Positions 43,361 to 51,582 of a stretch of DNA of 64,000 bases are shown here, in pieces; the first letter of the stretch is position 1, and every line of letters begins with the position of its first letter. The DNA is from a virus. Location of the stretch: positions 1 to 64,000 of IMG/VR virus record IMGVR_UViG_3300028844_002785; one strand, 5' to 3'. The notes under the pieces were generated by a model that saw only the letters and a list, made by a program, of their open reading frames with translations, did not search any database and had not been told where the DNA came from. Both the position numbers and the translations under genes were made by a program.

Positions 43361-43624
43361 ATGACTACTGTATCAAAAGAAATTGTTGATGCTATTCTAA
43401 GCAAAGATAATTTTAATGCCAATGAAAAAATTTATGATGCTCTTTACGGAAAAAGTTCTGAACAATTGCAGACTCGCAAAGTAGAAATTGCGAAACAGTT
43501 TTTTGATCCTGATGCTACAAATACGCAGGACACAGAAACTAACATTGCAGATGAAACTCCTGAGGCTTCTGCTAATAGTGAAGAACCTGAAAAACAAGAA
43601 ACCGAGGAAACACCAGAACAATGA
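43361..43624 (+). CDS. Small acidic prohead-core-like protein, 87 aa
   Basis: The N-terminal half is helical (SKEIVDAILSKDNFNANEKI, then LQTRKVEIAKQFF). The C-terminal 35 residues are almost all Asp, Glu, Thr, Ala, Asn and Pro. T4 has the small acidic core proteins gp67 and gp68 at this place between genes 20 and 21, so a prohead core role is likely by synteny and composition. It overlaps gene 21 (ATGA). Sequence alone does not prove the assignment. Confidence 0.65.
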   Translation: MTTVSKEIVDAILSKDNFNANEKIYDALYGKSSEQLQTRKVEIAKQFFDPDATNTQDTETNIADETPEASANSEEPEKQETEETPEQ

Positions 43625-44274
43625 AACTTATCTCCGAAGAAATTGTAGACGTTCAGTTTGTTACTGAAGATGCTAACGGTAAAAAAAGTCATTTTATTGA
43701 GGGAGTATTTCTCCAATCTGACATTAGAAATCGTAATGGTAGAATGTATCCTTTCGATACTCTAGACCGTGAGGTGTCAAAGTATAATGAAAACTACATT
43801 CAACGAGGTAGGGCCTTGGGTGAACTCGGTCATCCTGATGGTCCAACCATCAATTTAGATCGAGTATCACATAAAATCGTATCATTACGTGCCGAAGGAA
43901 AAAACTTTATCGGTAAAGCAAAACTTCTAGAAACCCCAATGGGTAAAATCGCGAAGAATTTGTTAGACGAAGGAGTAAAACTAGGTGTATCTTCTAGAGG
44001 ACTTGGGTCCATTGAGAAGAGAGGTGATACTAATATCGTTAAAGATGATTTTATGCTCTCTACTGCTGCAGATATTGTAGCAGATCCTTCCGCGCCTGAT
44101 GCTTTTGTTGAGGGTATTATGGAAGGAGCAGAGTGGGTTTGGGACAATGGAATCTGGCAACAGTCAGCACTCGAAAAGGCCAAACACCATATCGAGTCTT
44201 CTTCAAGGAATGACTTGACAGAAAGAAAGTTAAAAATGTTTGAAAGCTTTCTCTGTAACTTAAAAATTTCATAA
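43621..44274 (+). CDS. 21: gp21-like prohead core protease, 217 aa
   Basis: The fold is that of T4-type prohead proteases: an N-terminal EGVFLQSDIRNRNGRMYPF, then a catalytic-type histidine in RALGELGHPDGPT (H71), and GVKLGVSSRGLGS with the candidate nucleophile serine (S124/S125). The VADPSAPDAFVEGIMEGAEW motif is conserved. The enzyme cleaves scaffold, core and gp23 at (L/I)-x-E sites during maturation. T4 gp21 is 212 aa. Confidence 0.95.
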   Translation: MKLISEEIVDVQFVTEDANGKKSHFIEGVFLQSDIRNRNGRMYPFDTLDREVSKYNENYIQRGRALGELGHPDGPTINLDRVSHKIVSLRAEGKNFIGKAKLLETPMGKIAKNLLDEGVKLGVSSRGLGSIEKRGDTNIVKDDFMLSTAADIVADPSAPDAFVEGIMEGAEWVWDNGIWQQSALEKAKHHIESSSRNDLTERKLKMFESFLCNLKIS

Positions 44275-44277
44275 ATA
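44270..44277 (+). promoter_or_regulatory. Late promoter CATAAATA before gene 22
   Basis: CATAAATA at the gp21 stop, 35 bp before the gp22 ATG; a CGAGGAG ribosome site lies between. Confidence 0.6.
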
Positions 44278-44312
44278 TTATTAGAAAATACCATTTTCTT
44301 CGAGGAGAAACC

Positions 44313-45332
44313 ATGTCCGACAAAAATATTGAATTAGAAGAATCTTCGGTGACTGCTAACGCAAAAGCCGGCGATCCTATGCCAAAGATTGACAACACTG
44401 TACCAGGTCAGACTGGTTCTGCTGAAGATCTTGGTGGTCCATTAACTAAGCCTTCACCAGGTACTGAAGAAACACCAGGTAAGAAAGTTTCTGCGAAAGC
44501 ATCGAAAGTTTCTAACGTGGTTAACAAGACTGGTGGTACACCAGATCCAATGCCAACCATTGATGGTTCCGCACCTGGACAATCAGGCGTCAAGGAAGAG
44601 ACCGAAGAAGTAGAAGAAATTTCAATCGATGTCACACAAGATGTCGAAGCACTTCTACAAGGAGAAGAATTCTCCGACGAGTTTAAATTTAAAGCAGCAA
44701 CCATTTTTGAAGCCGCTGTTAAAGCGAAGGTTGTTGAAGAAGTAGAAAAAATTCAAAAGACTTTTGAAGAAAAACTTCAGCAAGAAGTTGCTGAAGTCAA
44801 AGAGTCAGTAGAAACTAGAGTTGAATCACATCTTGACTACGTTGCAGAACAATGGGTCAAGGAAAATCAACTTGCGGTTGACACTGGTCTCCGCAGTGAA
44901 TTGAGTGAAGAGTTTATCCTTGGTCTCAAGGGACTCTTTGAACAACATTATGTCGATATCCCTGAAGATAAGTATGACGTTCTCGGAGAAATGTCCGAGA
45001 AATTAGATGAAATGGAAGAGAAACTCAACGAGCAAATCGAAACAAACGTTGGTCTTAATGCGACCCTCGGAACTTATATTAGAAATGGAGCAATTGCAGA
45101 AATTTCCGAAGGTCTTGCTCAGACACAAAGAGAAAAGCTTGCCTCTCTCGCAGAAGGTGTTGAGTTCGTTAGTGAAGAATCTTATCGTGAAAAGATCGTG
45201 ACGATCAAGGAAAACTATTTTCCTAGAACACAAGCTTCATCTTCTGAAGATCTTGTAACAGAAGCTCAGGTTATCTCAGCTGAAGGTCCTATGGCTGCAT
45301 ATGCCGCCGCCCTTTCTAAATGGTCTAACTGA
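44313..45332 (+). CDS. 22: gp22-like scaffold (prohead core) protein, 339 aa
   Basis: A Glu/Lys-rich, largely helical protein with long coiled-coil-like stretches (VKAKVVEEVEKIQKTFEEKL, KLDEMEEKLNEQIETNVGL), as expected of the assembly core that gp21 later degrades. The N-terminal 100 residues hold an imperfect duplication: a DPMPKIDNTVPGQTG block and a DPMPTIDGSAPGQSG block about 55 residues apart. T4 gp22 is 269 aa; the N-terminal duplication accounts for much of the extra length. It sits between genes 21 and 23 and has its own late promoter. Confidence 0.93.
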   Translation: MSDKNIELEESSVTANAKAGDPMPKIDNTVPGQTGSAEDLGGPLTKPSPGTEETPGKKVSAKASKVSNVVNKTGGTPDPMPTIDGSAPGQSGVKEETEEVEEISIDVTQDVEALLQGEEFSDEFKFKAATIFEAAVKAKVVEEVEKIQKTFEEKLQQEVAEVKESVETRVESHLDYVAEQWVKENQLAVDTGLRSELSEEFILGLKGLFEQHYVDIPEDKYDVLGEMSEKLDEMEEKLNEQIETNVGLNATLGTYIRNGAIAEISEGLAQTQREKLASLAEGVEFVSEESYREKIVTIKENYFPRTQASSSEDLVTEAQVISAEGPMAAYAAALSKWSN

Positions 45333-45338
45333 GTTTTC

Positions 45339-45346
45339 TATAAATA
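45339..45346 (+). promoter_or_regulatory. Late promoter TATAAATA before gene 23
   Basis: A perfect T4 late consensus 43 bp before the capsid ATG, followed by an AGGAGA ribosome site at about 45374. This pairing fits the highest-expressed virion gene. Confidence 0.75.
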
Positions 45347-45389
45347 ATTCAGATTCCTAACATAACAAACAACTAGGAGAAATTCCCAA

Positions 45390-46760
45390 ATGTATAATTC
45401 AGAAAACCTTCAAGAGAAGTGGGCTCCCGTACTCGAGCACACCGGTCTTGATAACATCAAAGACAATCATAGACGCGCAGTTACCGCTGTTCTTCTAGAA
45501 AACCAAGAACGTTTCATGCAAGAAGAGCGTGGAATGCTTACTGAGACTCCAACCAACTCTGCTGGTACTGGTGGTTTTTCAGGTTCAGGTGCTAACCCAC
45601 CTGTTGCTGGTTTCGATCCTGTTCTAATCAGCTTGATCCGCCGTTCAATGCCTAAGTTGATGGCATATGACATCTGCGGTGTCCAACCAATGTCTGGTCC
45701 TACTGGACTTATCTTCGCAATGCGTTCACAACGTGGTACTGACCGCGATGGTAACGGTGCGACCCCTAACGTATTCACTAACGAAGCATTCTACAACGAG
45801 ACTCCAACTGGATTCTCTGCTGATGACGGTGCATATTCTGCCGCAACTGGCGAAGCTGAAACCAACCCTTCAGTTCTTAACGCTTCTTCACCTGGTAACT
45901 ATGCCGCTGTCGGTGGTATGAACACCGCGACTCAGGAAGCACTTGGATCTTCTTCAGGAACCGCTTTCCGCGAGATGTCATTCTCGATTGAGAAAGTTGC
46001 TGTTGAAGCAAAAGGTCGCGCTCTGAAAGCTGAGTATTCACTAGAACTCGCTCAAGACCTTAAGGCGATCCATGGTCTTGACGCTGAAGCAGAACTTGCT
46101 AACATTCTTTCTGCTGAAGTTCTTGCTGAAATCAACCGTGAAGTTGTACGTACAATCTACGTAACTGCAAAACCAGGTGCTCAGAACAACGTTGCTAACG
46201 CAGGTTCATTCGACCTAGACGTTGACTCCAACGGTCGTTGGATGGCAGAGAAGTTCAAAGGACTTATCTACCAGATTGAAAGAGATGCTAACGCGATCGG
46301 TCAAGAGACTCGTCGCGGGAAGGGTAACTTCATCGTCTGTTCTGCAGACGTTGCAAGTGCTCTAGGTATGGCAGGCGTTCTTGATTACGCACCTGCTCTA
46401 GGTGGTAACAACGGTTTGGCAGGTGTTGATGACACCGAGTCAACTCTAGTTGGTACACTTAACGGTCGTATTAAGGTCTATGTTGATCCTTACTCTGCTA
46501 ACATTGCAGACGATCACTTCTACGTCATGGGTTATAAGGGTACTTCTGCATATGATGCAGGTCTCTTCTACTGCCCATACGTTCCTCTCCAGATGGTCCG
46601 TTCCATCGGTCAGGACACATTCCAACCAAAGATTGGTTTCAAGACTCGCTACGGCATGGTCGCGAACCCATTCTCCCGTGGAACCACTCAGTCAAGCGCT
46701 GCATTGACTGCAAACGCAAACGTCTACTACAGACGTACTCGCGTTCTCAACCTTATGTGA
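45390..46760 (+). CDS. 23: gp23-like major capsid protein, 456 aa
   Basis: The N-terminus (SENLQEKWAPVLEH, NHRRAVTAVLLENQE) and the core (SLIRRSMPKLMAYDICGVQP, SGPTGLIFAMRS, GRALKAEYSLELAQDLKAIHG) are diagnostic of T4-like capsid proteins with the HK97 fold. A prohead protease site (L-T-E, cleavage after about residue 52) is visible and would free the mature N-terminus. T4 gp23 is 521 aa. Codon use is visibly more GC-rich than in neighbouring genes, with C-ending codons, as expected for a highly expressed gene. It ends the capsid operon before a strong terminator. Confidence 0.97.
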   Translation: MYNSENLQEKWAPVLEHTGLDNIKDNHRRAVTAVLLENQERFMQEERGMLTETPTNSAGTGGFSGSGANPPVAGFDPVLISLIRRSMPKLMAYDICGVQPMSGPTGLIFAMRSQRGTDRDGNGATPNVFTNEAFYNETPTGFSADDGAYSAATGEAETNPSVLNASSPGNYAAVGGMNTATQEALGSSSGTAFREMSFSIEKVAVEAKGRALKAEYSLELAQDLKAIHGLDAEAELANILSAEVLAEINREVVRTIYVTAKPGAQNNVANAGSFDLDVDSNGRWMAEKFKGLIYQIERDANAIGQETRRGKGNFIVCSADVASALGMAGVLDYAPALGGNNGLAGVDDTESTLVGTLNGRIKVYVDPYSANIADDHFYVMGYKGTSAYDAGLFYCPYVPLQMVRSIGQDTFQPKIGFKTRYGMVANPFSRGTTQSSAALTANANVYYRRTRVLNLM

Positions 46761-46781
46761 TTCGTTTTTCACATTCTTTCG

Positions 46782-46809
46782 GAGGGTCCCAAAGGGGCCC
46801 TCTTTTTTT
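46782..46809 (+). terminator. Strong intrinsic terminator after gene 23
   Basis: A 9-bp stem (46782-46790 with 46794-46802, one G-T pair) with loop AAA is followed directly by seven T residues (46803-46809). This isolates capsid mRNA from the recombination genes. Confidence 0.93.
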
Positions 46810-46816
46810 ATAAATA
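46809..46816 (+). promoter_or_regulatory. Late promoter TATAAATA, abutting the gp23 terminator
   Basis: TATAAATA begins in the last T of the terminator T-run and lies 14 bp before the ATG at 46830. With T4-like spacing the transcript would have almost no leader. Confidence 0.6.
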
Positions 46817-46829
46817 ATTCTAAAACATT

Positions 46830-47354
46830 ATGGCATATTTTGCTGACAATCCAAACTGTCCTTCCAACTTTCTTTCTGGAATAGGATTTCAGTTTAATTT
46901 AAAAAAATTGCCTGGAGTATCTTTCTACTGTCAATCTGCTAATATACCTTCAGTAAATTTATCCGTTGCTATGCAAGCAACTAGGTTTAATGCGATTCCA
47001 GAACCAGGAGATGAAGTTAACTATGATGATCTTTCTATAAGATTTTTAGTAGATGAAAAACTAGTAAACTATAAATCTATTCATAATTGGATTAGATATC
47101 TAGGACATCCAGAAGGAGAAAAAGACTGGACCGATTATTCTGATGGAGATTCTTATCAAGAAAAACAATATAGTGATGGTCAAATATTTGTATTAGATAG
47201 TAATTTTAATAGAAAATTTGAAATTTATTTCAAAGATTTATTTCCAGTATCTTTGGGAGGATTAAATTTTGATGCTACATATACAGACACTGAGTATTTT
47301 GCTGTAGATGCTACATTTAAATATACTATCTATGATATAAAGGATGTAAGTTAG
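46830..47354 (+). CDS. 3: Tail completion protein (candidate gp3), tail-tube-like fold, 174 aa
   Basis: In cyanophages the gene after 23 is annotated as gp3, the tail completion and sheath stabiliser protein, and the length matches T4 gp3 (176 aa). The sequence contains KLPGVSFYCQSANIPSVNLS, then YDDLSIRFLVDEKLVNYKSI and IHNWIRYLGHPEG, which resembles the tube-fold family of gp19, gp48 and gp54. So either gp3 or a tube-initiator is possible. It follows a terminator and an independent late promoter, so it is read separately from the capsid gene. Confidence 0.7.
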   Translation: MAYFADNPNCPSNFLSGIGFQFNLKKLPGVSFYCQSANIPSVNLSVAMQATRFNAIPEPGDEVNYDDLSIRFLVDEKLVNYKSIHNWIRYLGHPEGEKDWTDYSDGDSYQEKQYSDGQIFVLDSNFNRKFEIYFKDLFPVSLGGLNFDATYTDTEYFAVDATFKYTIYDIKDVS

Positions 47355-47381
47355 CCTAGATAAGATACTGATTGATTTTAT

Positions 47382-47813
47382 ATGATAACACTTGACGACA
47401 TTAAATCCCAATGGGCTGAAGACTCAAAAATTGAACAAGATCTACTAGACGAAGAATCAATTAAAATTCCCCAACTACACAGCAAGTATTTAAATTACTT
47501 GTCTGATGTTAGGTTGTTAAAAATAAAAAAGGACCATGAATATAAATCTCTACTCAGAGATAAGTTTGAGTATTACACAGGTAAATCAGAACCAAGTGTG
47601 TACCAAGAAAAACCGTTTGACTTAAAAGTACTGAAGTCAGACCTAGGATTGTATATGGATTCTGATCCTGAATTACAGCTTCTACAAACTCGCATAAATT
47701 ATTATGAAGAGATTATGTTTTTTCTTGAAAAAGTTCTCCAATGTTTAAACAACAGAGGATTTCAAATCAAGAATAGTATTGACTGGCAAAAATTTATGCA
47801 AGGTAGTATTTAA
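47382..47813 (+). CDS. uvsY: UvsY-like recombination mediator, 143 aa
   Basis: The pattern matches T4 UvsY (137 aa): an N-terminal LDDIKSQWAEDSKI, a central LLKIKKDHEYKSLLRDKFEY followed by YYTGKSEPSV (compare the K-x-x-x-x-Y-Y-x-G of T4), and a C-terminal LEKVLQCLNNRGFQIKNSID. UvsY helps load the UvsX recombinase on gp32-covered single strands. uvsX itself is outside this window. It couples to uvsW through TAATG. Confidence 0.88.
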   Translation: MITLDDIKSQWAEDSKIEQDLLDEESIKIPQLHSKYLNYLSDVRLLKIKKDHEYKSLLRDKFEYYTGKSEPSVYQEKPFDLKVLKSDLGLYMDSDPELQLLQTRINYYEEIMFFLEKVLQCLNNRGFQIKNSIDWQKFMQGSI

Positions 47814-49288
47814 TGACTGATGTAGTTATTCAAAAGAAAAATGAAGTATATTTAACTGTTGAGTGTGAACCGCATATTAAATATGAACTGTCGGAGTATT
47901 TTACATTTGAAGTTCCAAATGCAAAGTTCATGCCTCAATATAAAAAAAGATTGTGGGATGGTACAATTAAATTGTTCAGTCCAGCTGATGGAAAAATATA
48001 CTGTGGTTTGTATGACTACCTAGTTGAATGGTTAGATTCCAGAGAGTATAGTTACGAAAACAAAGATAATGAATATTATGGTTTACCACAAGAAACCAAT
48101 GATTTAATATCAGTTAATGGTATAGTAGATTTTGTTAAGAGTTTAAATATACCTTTCAAGGTAAGAGACTATCAATACTATGCTATTTTTCAGGCATTAA
48201 AATATAATCGTAGGTTATTATTATCTCCAACTGCATCGGGTAAGTCATTAATGATTTATTCTATTACTAGATTTTTTGCAAATAGAGGAGATAGAATATT
48301 AATTGTTGTACCTACTACATCATTAGTTGAACAGATGTGTGGTGACTTTGATACGTATGGTTGGTCTTCTGAAGATAACTGTCATAAAATTTATGCCGGT
48401 AAAGATAAACAAACTAATAAACAAGTAGTAGTAACAACTTGGCAATCAATATATAAATTACCTAAAAGTTATTTTGAACAATTTGATTGTATTATTGGAG
48501 ATGAAGCACATTTATTTAAAGCAAAATCTCTAATCAATATTATGACCAAGTTACATAATTGTAAACATCGTATTGGATTTACTGGAACTCTAGATGGATC
48601 AAGTACAAACCAACTTGTATTGGAGGGATTGTTTGGACCAGTCAATAAAGTTATTAAGACAAAACAACTAATTGATAAAGGTCATCTATCAGCATTAAAA
48701 ATTAATATTTTATTATTACAACATCCAGAATTATTATTTGATTCATATCAAGATGAGATGGATCATATCTGTACTATGGATAAGAGAAATAAATTTATTA
48801 AAAAACTTACATTAAATCAAACTGGTAATACTCTTATCTTATTTGCATATGTAGAGAAGCATGGTCAAGTACTTTACGATATGATAAATAGCAGTGTATC
48901 AGAGAATAGAAAGGTATTCTTTGTCCATGGTGGTGTAGATACTGAGGATAGAGAAGAGGTTAGACAAATTACAGAGACCCAAGATGATGCTATAATTATT
49001 GCTTCATATGGAACATTCTCTACTGGCATTAATATTAAAAAATTACATAACATTGTATTTGCCAGTCCTAGTAAATCAAGAATAAGAAATTTACAATCAA
49101 TAGGAAGAGCTCTTCGTAAAAGCAATCAAAAAGAAATAGCAACATTATTTGATATTGCAGACGATTTCACAAAAGGAGATAGAAGAAACTATACATTAAA
49201 TCATATGGTAGAAAGAGTAAAAACTTACTCTCAAGAAAATTTTAATTATGAGATTATTCCAATCAATTTTAGGAGAAAGGAAGAATGA
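47813..49288 (+). CDS. uvsW: UvsW-like superfamily 2 helicase, 491 aa
   Basis: Superfamily 2 motifs: Q-type region before SPTASGKS (Walker A, residues 138-145), VPTTSLVEQM (motif Ia), GDEAH (motif II, D230-H233), GFTGTLDGSS (motif III), ILFAYVEKHGQ (motif IV) and QSIGRALRKSN (motif VI). The N-terminal 110 residues with KYELSEYFTFEVPNAKF and RLWDGTIKLFSP match the UvsW DNA-binding domain. UvsW unwinds R-loops and branched DNA and shifts replication from origins to recombination. T4 UvsW is 587 aa when both parts are counted. Confidence 0.94.
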   Translation: MTDVVIQKKNEVYLTVECEPHIKYELSEYFTFEVPNAKFMPQYKKRLWDGTIKLFSPADGKIYCGLYDYLVEWLDSREYSYENKDNEYYGLPQETNDLISVNGIVDFVKSLNIPFKVRDYQYYAIFQALKYNRRLLLSPTASGKSLMIYSITRFFANRGDRILIVVPTTSLVEQMCGDFDTYGWSSEDNCHKIYAGKDKQTNKQVVVTTWQSIYKLPKSYFEQFDCIIGDEAHLFKAKSLINIMTKLHNCKHRIGFTGTLDGSSTNQLVLEGLFGPVNKVIKTKQLIDKGHLSALKINILLLQHPELLFDSYQDEMDHICTMDKRNKFIKKLTLNQTGNTLILFAYVEKHGQVLYDMINSSVSENRKVFFVHGGVDTEDREEVRQITETQDDAIIIASYGTFSTGINIKKLHNIVFASPSKSRIRNLQSIGRALRKSNQKEIATLFDIADDFTKGDRRNYTLNHMVERVKTYSQENFNYEIIPINFRRKEE

Positions 49289-49680
49289 TGATTCAAGAAT
49301 TTATCGGAATGCTAAAGTTAGTTAGTGGTGAAGAAATTATTGGTAGAGTATTAGTATGTGAAGAAGAGAATGGATTTGTTATTGAGAATCCATTTAGTGT
49401 AGAAGAAACTATTATTGAAACACCAGCTGGTGAAATGGTAAAGATAGATTTGAGACCATGGGTTAAATTCTCTAGAGAAGAAATTCTATTTGTAGAGAAA
49501 GAAAAAACAATAACTATCTATGAAGCAGATGATAGAATAGAAAAGATATACAATAGAACATTACGTAAATATTTCTTTCAAGAAGATACAAGTAAATTAG
49601 ATCTTAATGAAGAGATGGGATTTAAAAATAAAGTAAATGATGCAAGAGATAGCTTAGAGAAGATCTTTAAAGATAGCTAA
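49285..49680 (+). CDS. Sm-like (LSm-fold) protein, copy 1, 131 aa
   Basis: It starts in the ATGA overlap with uvsW. Residues 1-85 (LKLVSGEEIIGRVLV, FVIENPFSVEETIIETPAGE, LRPWVKFSREEILF) align by eye with the 96-aa gene at 59061: both have KL-x-(x)-SGE-(E/D)-(I/V)-(I/V)-x-x-(I/V), a middle strand with P-x-G-E, and a (R/A)PW motif. To my knowledge a cyanophage-derived Sm-like protein structure from marine metagenomic sequence has been reported, and these look like that family. The extra 40 residues are helical and charged. An RNA-binding or mRNA-regulating role is inference. Confidence 0.65.
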   Translation: MMIQEFIGMLKLVSGEEIIGRVLVCEEENGFVIENPFSVEETIIETPAGEMVKIDLRPWVKFSREEILFVEKEKTITIYEADDRIEKIYNRTLRKYFFQEDTSKLDLNEEMGFKNKVNDARDSLEKIFKDS

Positions 49681-49728
49681 GTTGTTCTCTGAACCTTAGC
49701 AGAGTTATTATACAGACATTTTAACCAC

Positions 49729-49757
49729 TTGTCAAGTCTTTGATAATGTGGTATACT
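49729..49757 (+). promoter_or_regulatory. Sigma70-type promoter of the 55-47-46 operon
   Basis: TTGTCA (49729-49734), 17 bp, TATACT (49752-49757), 36 bp upstream of the gp55 ATG. Host RNA polymerase would make the late sigma factor before late transcription starts. Confidence 0.75.
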
Positions 49758-49793
49758 ACTAACAATTACGAAAGCTAATAGCTGACATGTACC

Positions 49794-50264
49794 ATGAAGA
49801 AAAAAGAACATTATGTAAACAATAAAGAATTTTTAGAAGCTATTACAGTTTATAGAAACAAAGTCATTAAGGCAAAAGAATCAGGTGAAACAAGACCAAG
49901 AGTACCAGAATACATTGGAGAATGTTTTTTAAAGATTGCAACACACCTATCATACAGACCAAACTTTGTTAACTATATGTTCAAAGATGATATGATTTGT
50001 GACGGTATTGAAAACTGTTTACAATACATTGATAATTTTGATCCAGAAAAATCTTCTAATCCATTTGCTTATTTTACTCAAATTATTTACTTTGCATTCT
50101 TACGTAGAATACAGAGAGAGAAAAAACAATTAGATATTAAAACACGAATCCTAGAGAAGTCTGGATTTGATGAAGTGTTTAGCGCAGATAGTTCGGTGTT
50201 AGGATATGATTCTTCTACGATGAATAGTATTAAAGAGTCCCTTGAAATTAAAGTTAATCGATGA
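49794..50264 (+). CDS. 55: gp55-like late sigma factor, 156 aa
   Basis: The core segment (GIENCLQYIDNFDPEKSSNP, FAYFTQIIYFAFLRRIQREKK) is the region-2-like helix block of T4-type late sigma factors. T4 gp55 is 185 aa. gp55 replaces the host sigma and reads ATAAATA promoters with the help of the sliding clamp gp45 and the co-activator gp33. Many ATAAATA elements occur in this window upstream of structural genes. Its end overlaps gene 47 (ATGA). Confidence 0.94.
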   Translation: MKKKEHYVNNKEFLEAITVYRNKVIKAKESGETRPRVPEYIGECFLKIATHLSYRPNFVNYMFKDDMICDGIENCLQYIDNFDPEKSSNPFAYFTQIIYFAFLRRIQREKKQLDIKTRILEKSGFDEVFSADSSVLGYDSSTMNSIKESLEIKVNR

Positions 50265-51310
50265 CCATTGCCCTTATTACTGATCAACATCTTGATGGGA
50301 GAAAAAACTCTCAAGTGTTCTGGGATTATTTCTTAAAATTTTATGATAATGTATTCTTTCCTTCTTTAGATAAGTATAAAATAAAAAATATTATTGATCT
50401 CGGTGATACGTTCGATAATAGAAAAAATATTGATCTTGCTGCATGGCATCGTATTAAGAAACACTATTATGATAAGTTAGCAGAACGTGGTATACGTGTT
50501 CATATGATTGTTGGTAATCATACTGCATATTATAAAAATACAAATAAAATTAATACACCAGAATTACTTTTAAATAGTTACGGTAACATTCATATCTATA
50601 GTGAGGTTGAAGATATTACTATAGAAGGATTAAAAATAACGATGCTTCCGTGGATTAATTCTGAAAATTATGATAAAGTTTTTAATCACTTAAACAACAC
50701 TGACTCTAAAATTATTATGGGTCATCTTGAGATCGATGGATTTCAAGCTATACCTGGTCATGTGTTTGAGGGTGGATTAAAATCAGAATCATTTAATAAA
50801 TTTGATAAAGTTTTTTCAGGACATTTTCACCATAAATCAGAAAGGGGGAATATAAAATACCTTGGAAATCCATATGAACTTTTTTGGAATGATTATAAAG
50901 CAGAAAGAGGATTTCATTTACTAGATGCTAAGACTCAGAAACTAGGATTTATTAAAAACCCATATCGTATTTTTAATAAAATATTTTATAATGATGTAAA
51001 AAATAATTATAAAAATTTTAATGCTTCTGAATATAAAGATATGTACATTAAAATTTTTATAGAAGAAAGAAATGATAATAACTTATTTGAACAAGTTTTA
51101 GAAAAATTATATGACACAGGTGTACATGATATTAAAGTTATTGAAACTGATAATTTAAACTTAGATAACTCTGAAGAAACTTTTGAGGGTGAGGATACCC
51201 TTACTACTCTCAATAGATATATAGATGAAACAGAGAATATAAATCTTAATAAAAATAGTATTAAAAATATTATTAAATCGATTTATGTTGAGGCTTGCGA
51301 GGTGCAATAA
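50261..51310 (+). CDS. 47: gp47-like recombination nuclease subunit (Mre11-type), 349 aa
   Basis: Metallophosphoesterase motifs are all present: DQHLDG (D8, H10), DLGDTFDNRKNID, IVGNHTAYY, IIMGHLEIDG and FSGHFHHKS. gp47 binds two metal ions and works with gp46 to resect double-strand ends for recombination-dependent replication. T4 gp47 is 339 aa. It lies before a small DUF3110 gene and gene 46, with overlapping stop and start codons. Confidence 0.95.
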   Translation: MTIALITDQHLDGRKNSQVFWDYFLKFYDNVFFPSLDKYKIKNIIDLGDTFDNRKNIDLAAWHRIKKHYYDKLAERGIRVHMIVGNHTAYYKNTNKINTPELLLNSYGNIHIYSEVEDITIEGLKITMLPWINSENYDKVFNHLNNTDSKIIMGHLEIDGFQAIPGHVFEGGLKSESFNKFDKVFSGHFHHKSERGNIKYLGNPYELFWNDYKAERGFHLLDAKTQKLGFIKNPYRIFNKIFYNDVKNNYKNFNASEYKDMYIKIFIEERNDNNLFEQVLEKLYDTGVHDIKVIETDNLNLDNSEETFEGEDTLTTLNRYIDETENINLNKNSIKNIIKSIYVEACEVQ

Positions 51311-51582
51311 TGTTTATTCTCACGATGTCAGATGAAACTGAAGGAGCATATGCCGTTATAACACAGGAAGGTGAAAAAGTCCTTCAGTTGTTTGAAACTA
51401 GTGATGATGCTGAACGGTATGTTGGACTTTTAGAAGCAGATGGATTTCCATCTGTTGAAGCAACTGAGATTGAGAGTGAACAAGTAGTTGCGGCTTGTGA
51501 GAGATTCGGATATAATTATGTTATAATAACACCAAACGACTTTGTAATCCCACCAAAATTTGATTCGCATGATTTTATTTAA
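51310..51582 (+). CDS. DUF3110-like cyanobacterial protein, 90 aa
   Basis: The ATG at 51310 shares its A with the gp47 stop; an upstream TTG in gp47 is rejected. The segment EKVLQLFETSDDAERYVGLL followed by EADGFPSVEATEIESEQVV has the pattern of the cyanobacterial and plant DUF3110 family (V-x-x-(L/M)-F-x-x-x-x-D-A-x-R-(F/Y)-x-x-x-L-E-A-x-(D/G)-F-P). The end carries FVIPP. It sits between genes 47 and 46 and its end overlaps gene 46 by 14 bp. It looks like an acquired host family inserted in a conserved operon. The function of DUF3110 is unknown. Confidence 0.75.
   Translation: MFILTMSDETEGAYAVITQEGEKVLQLFETSDDAERYVGLLEADGFPSVEATEIESEQVVAACERFGYNYVIITPNDFVIPPKFDSHDFI

Noticed and set aside
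43830-44398. Long minus-strand frames opposite genes 21 and 22
   Set aside because: Genes 21 and 22 are certain on the plus strand and the antisense products resemble no family and show no start signals.
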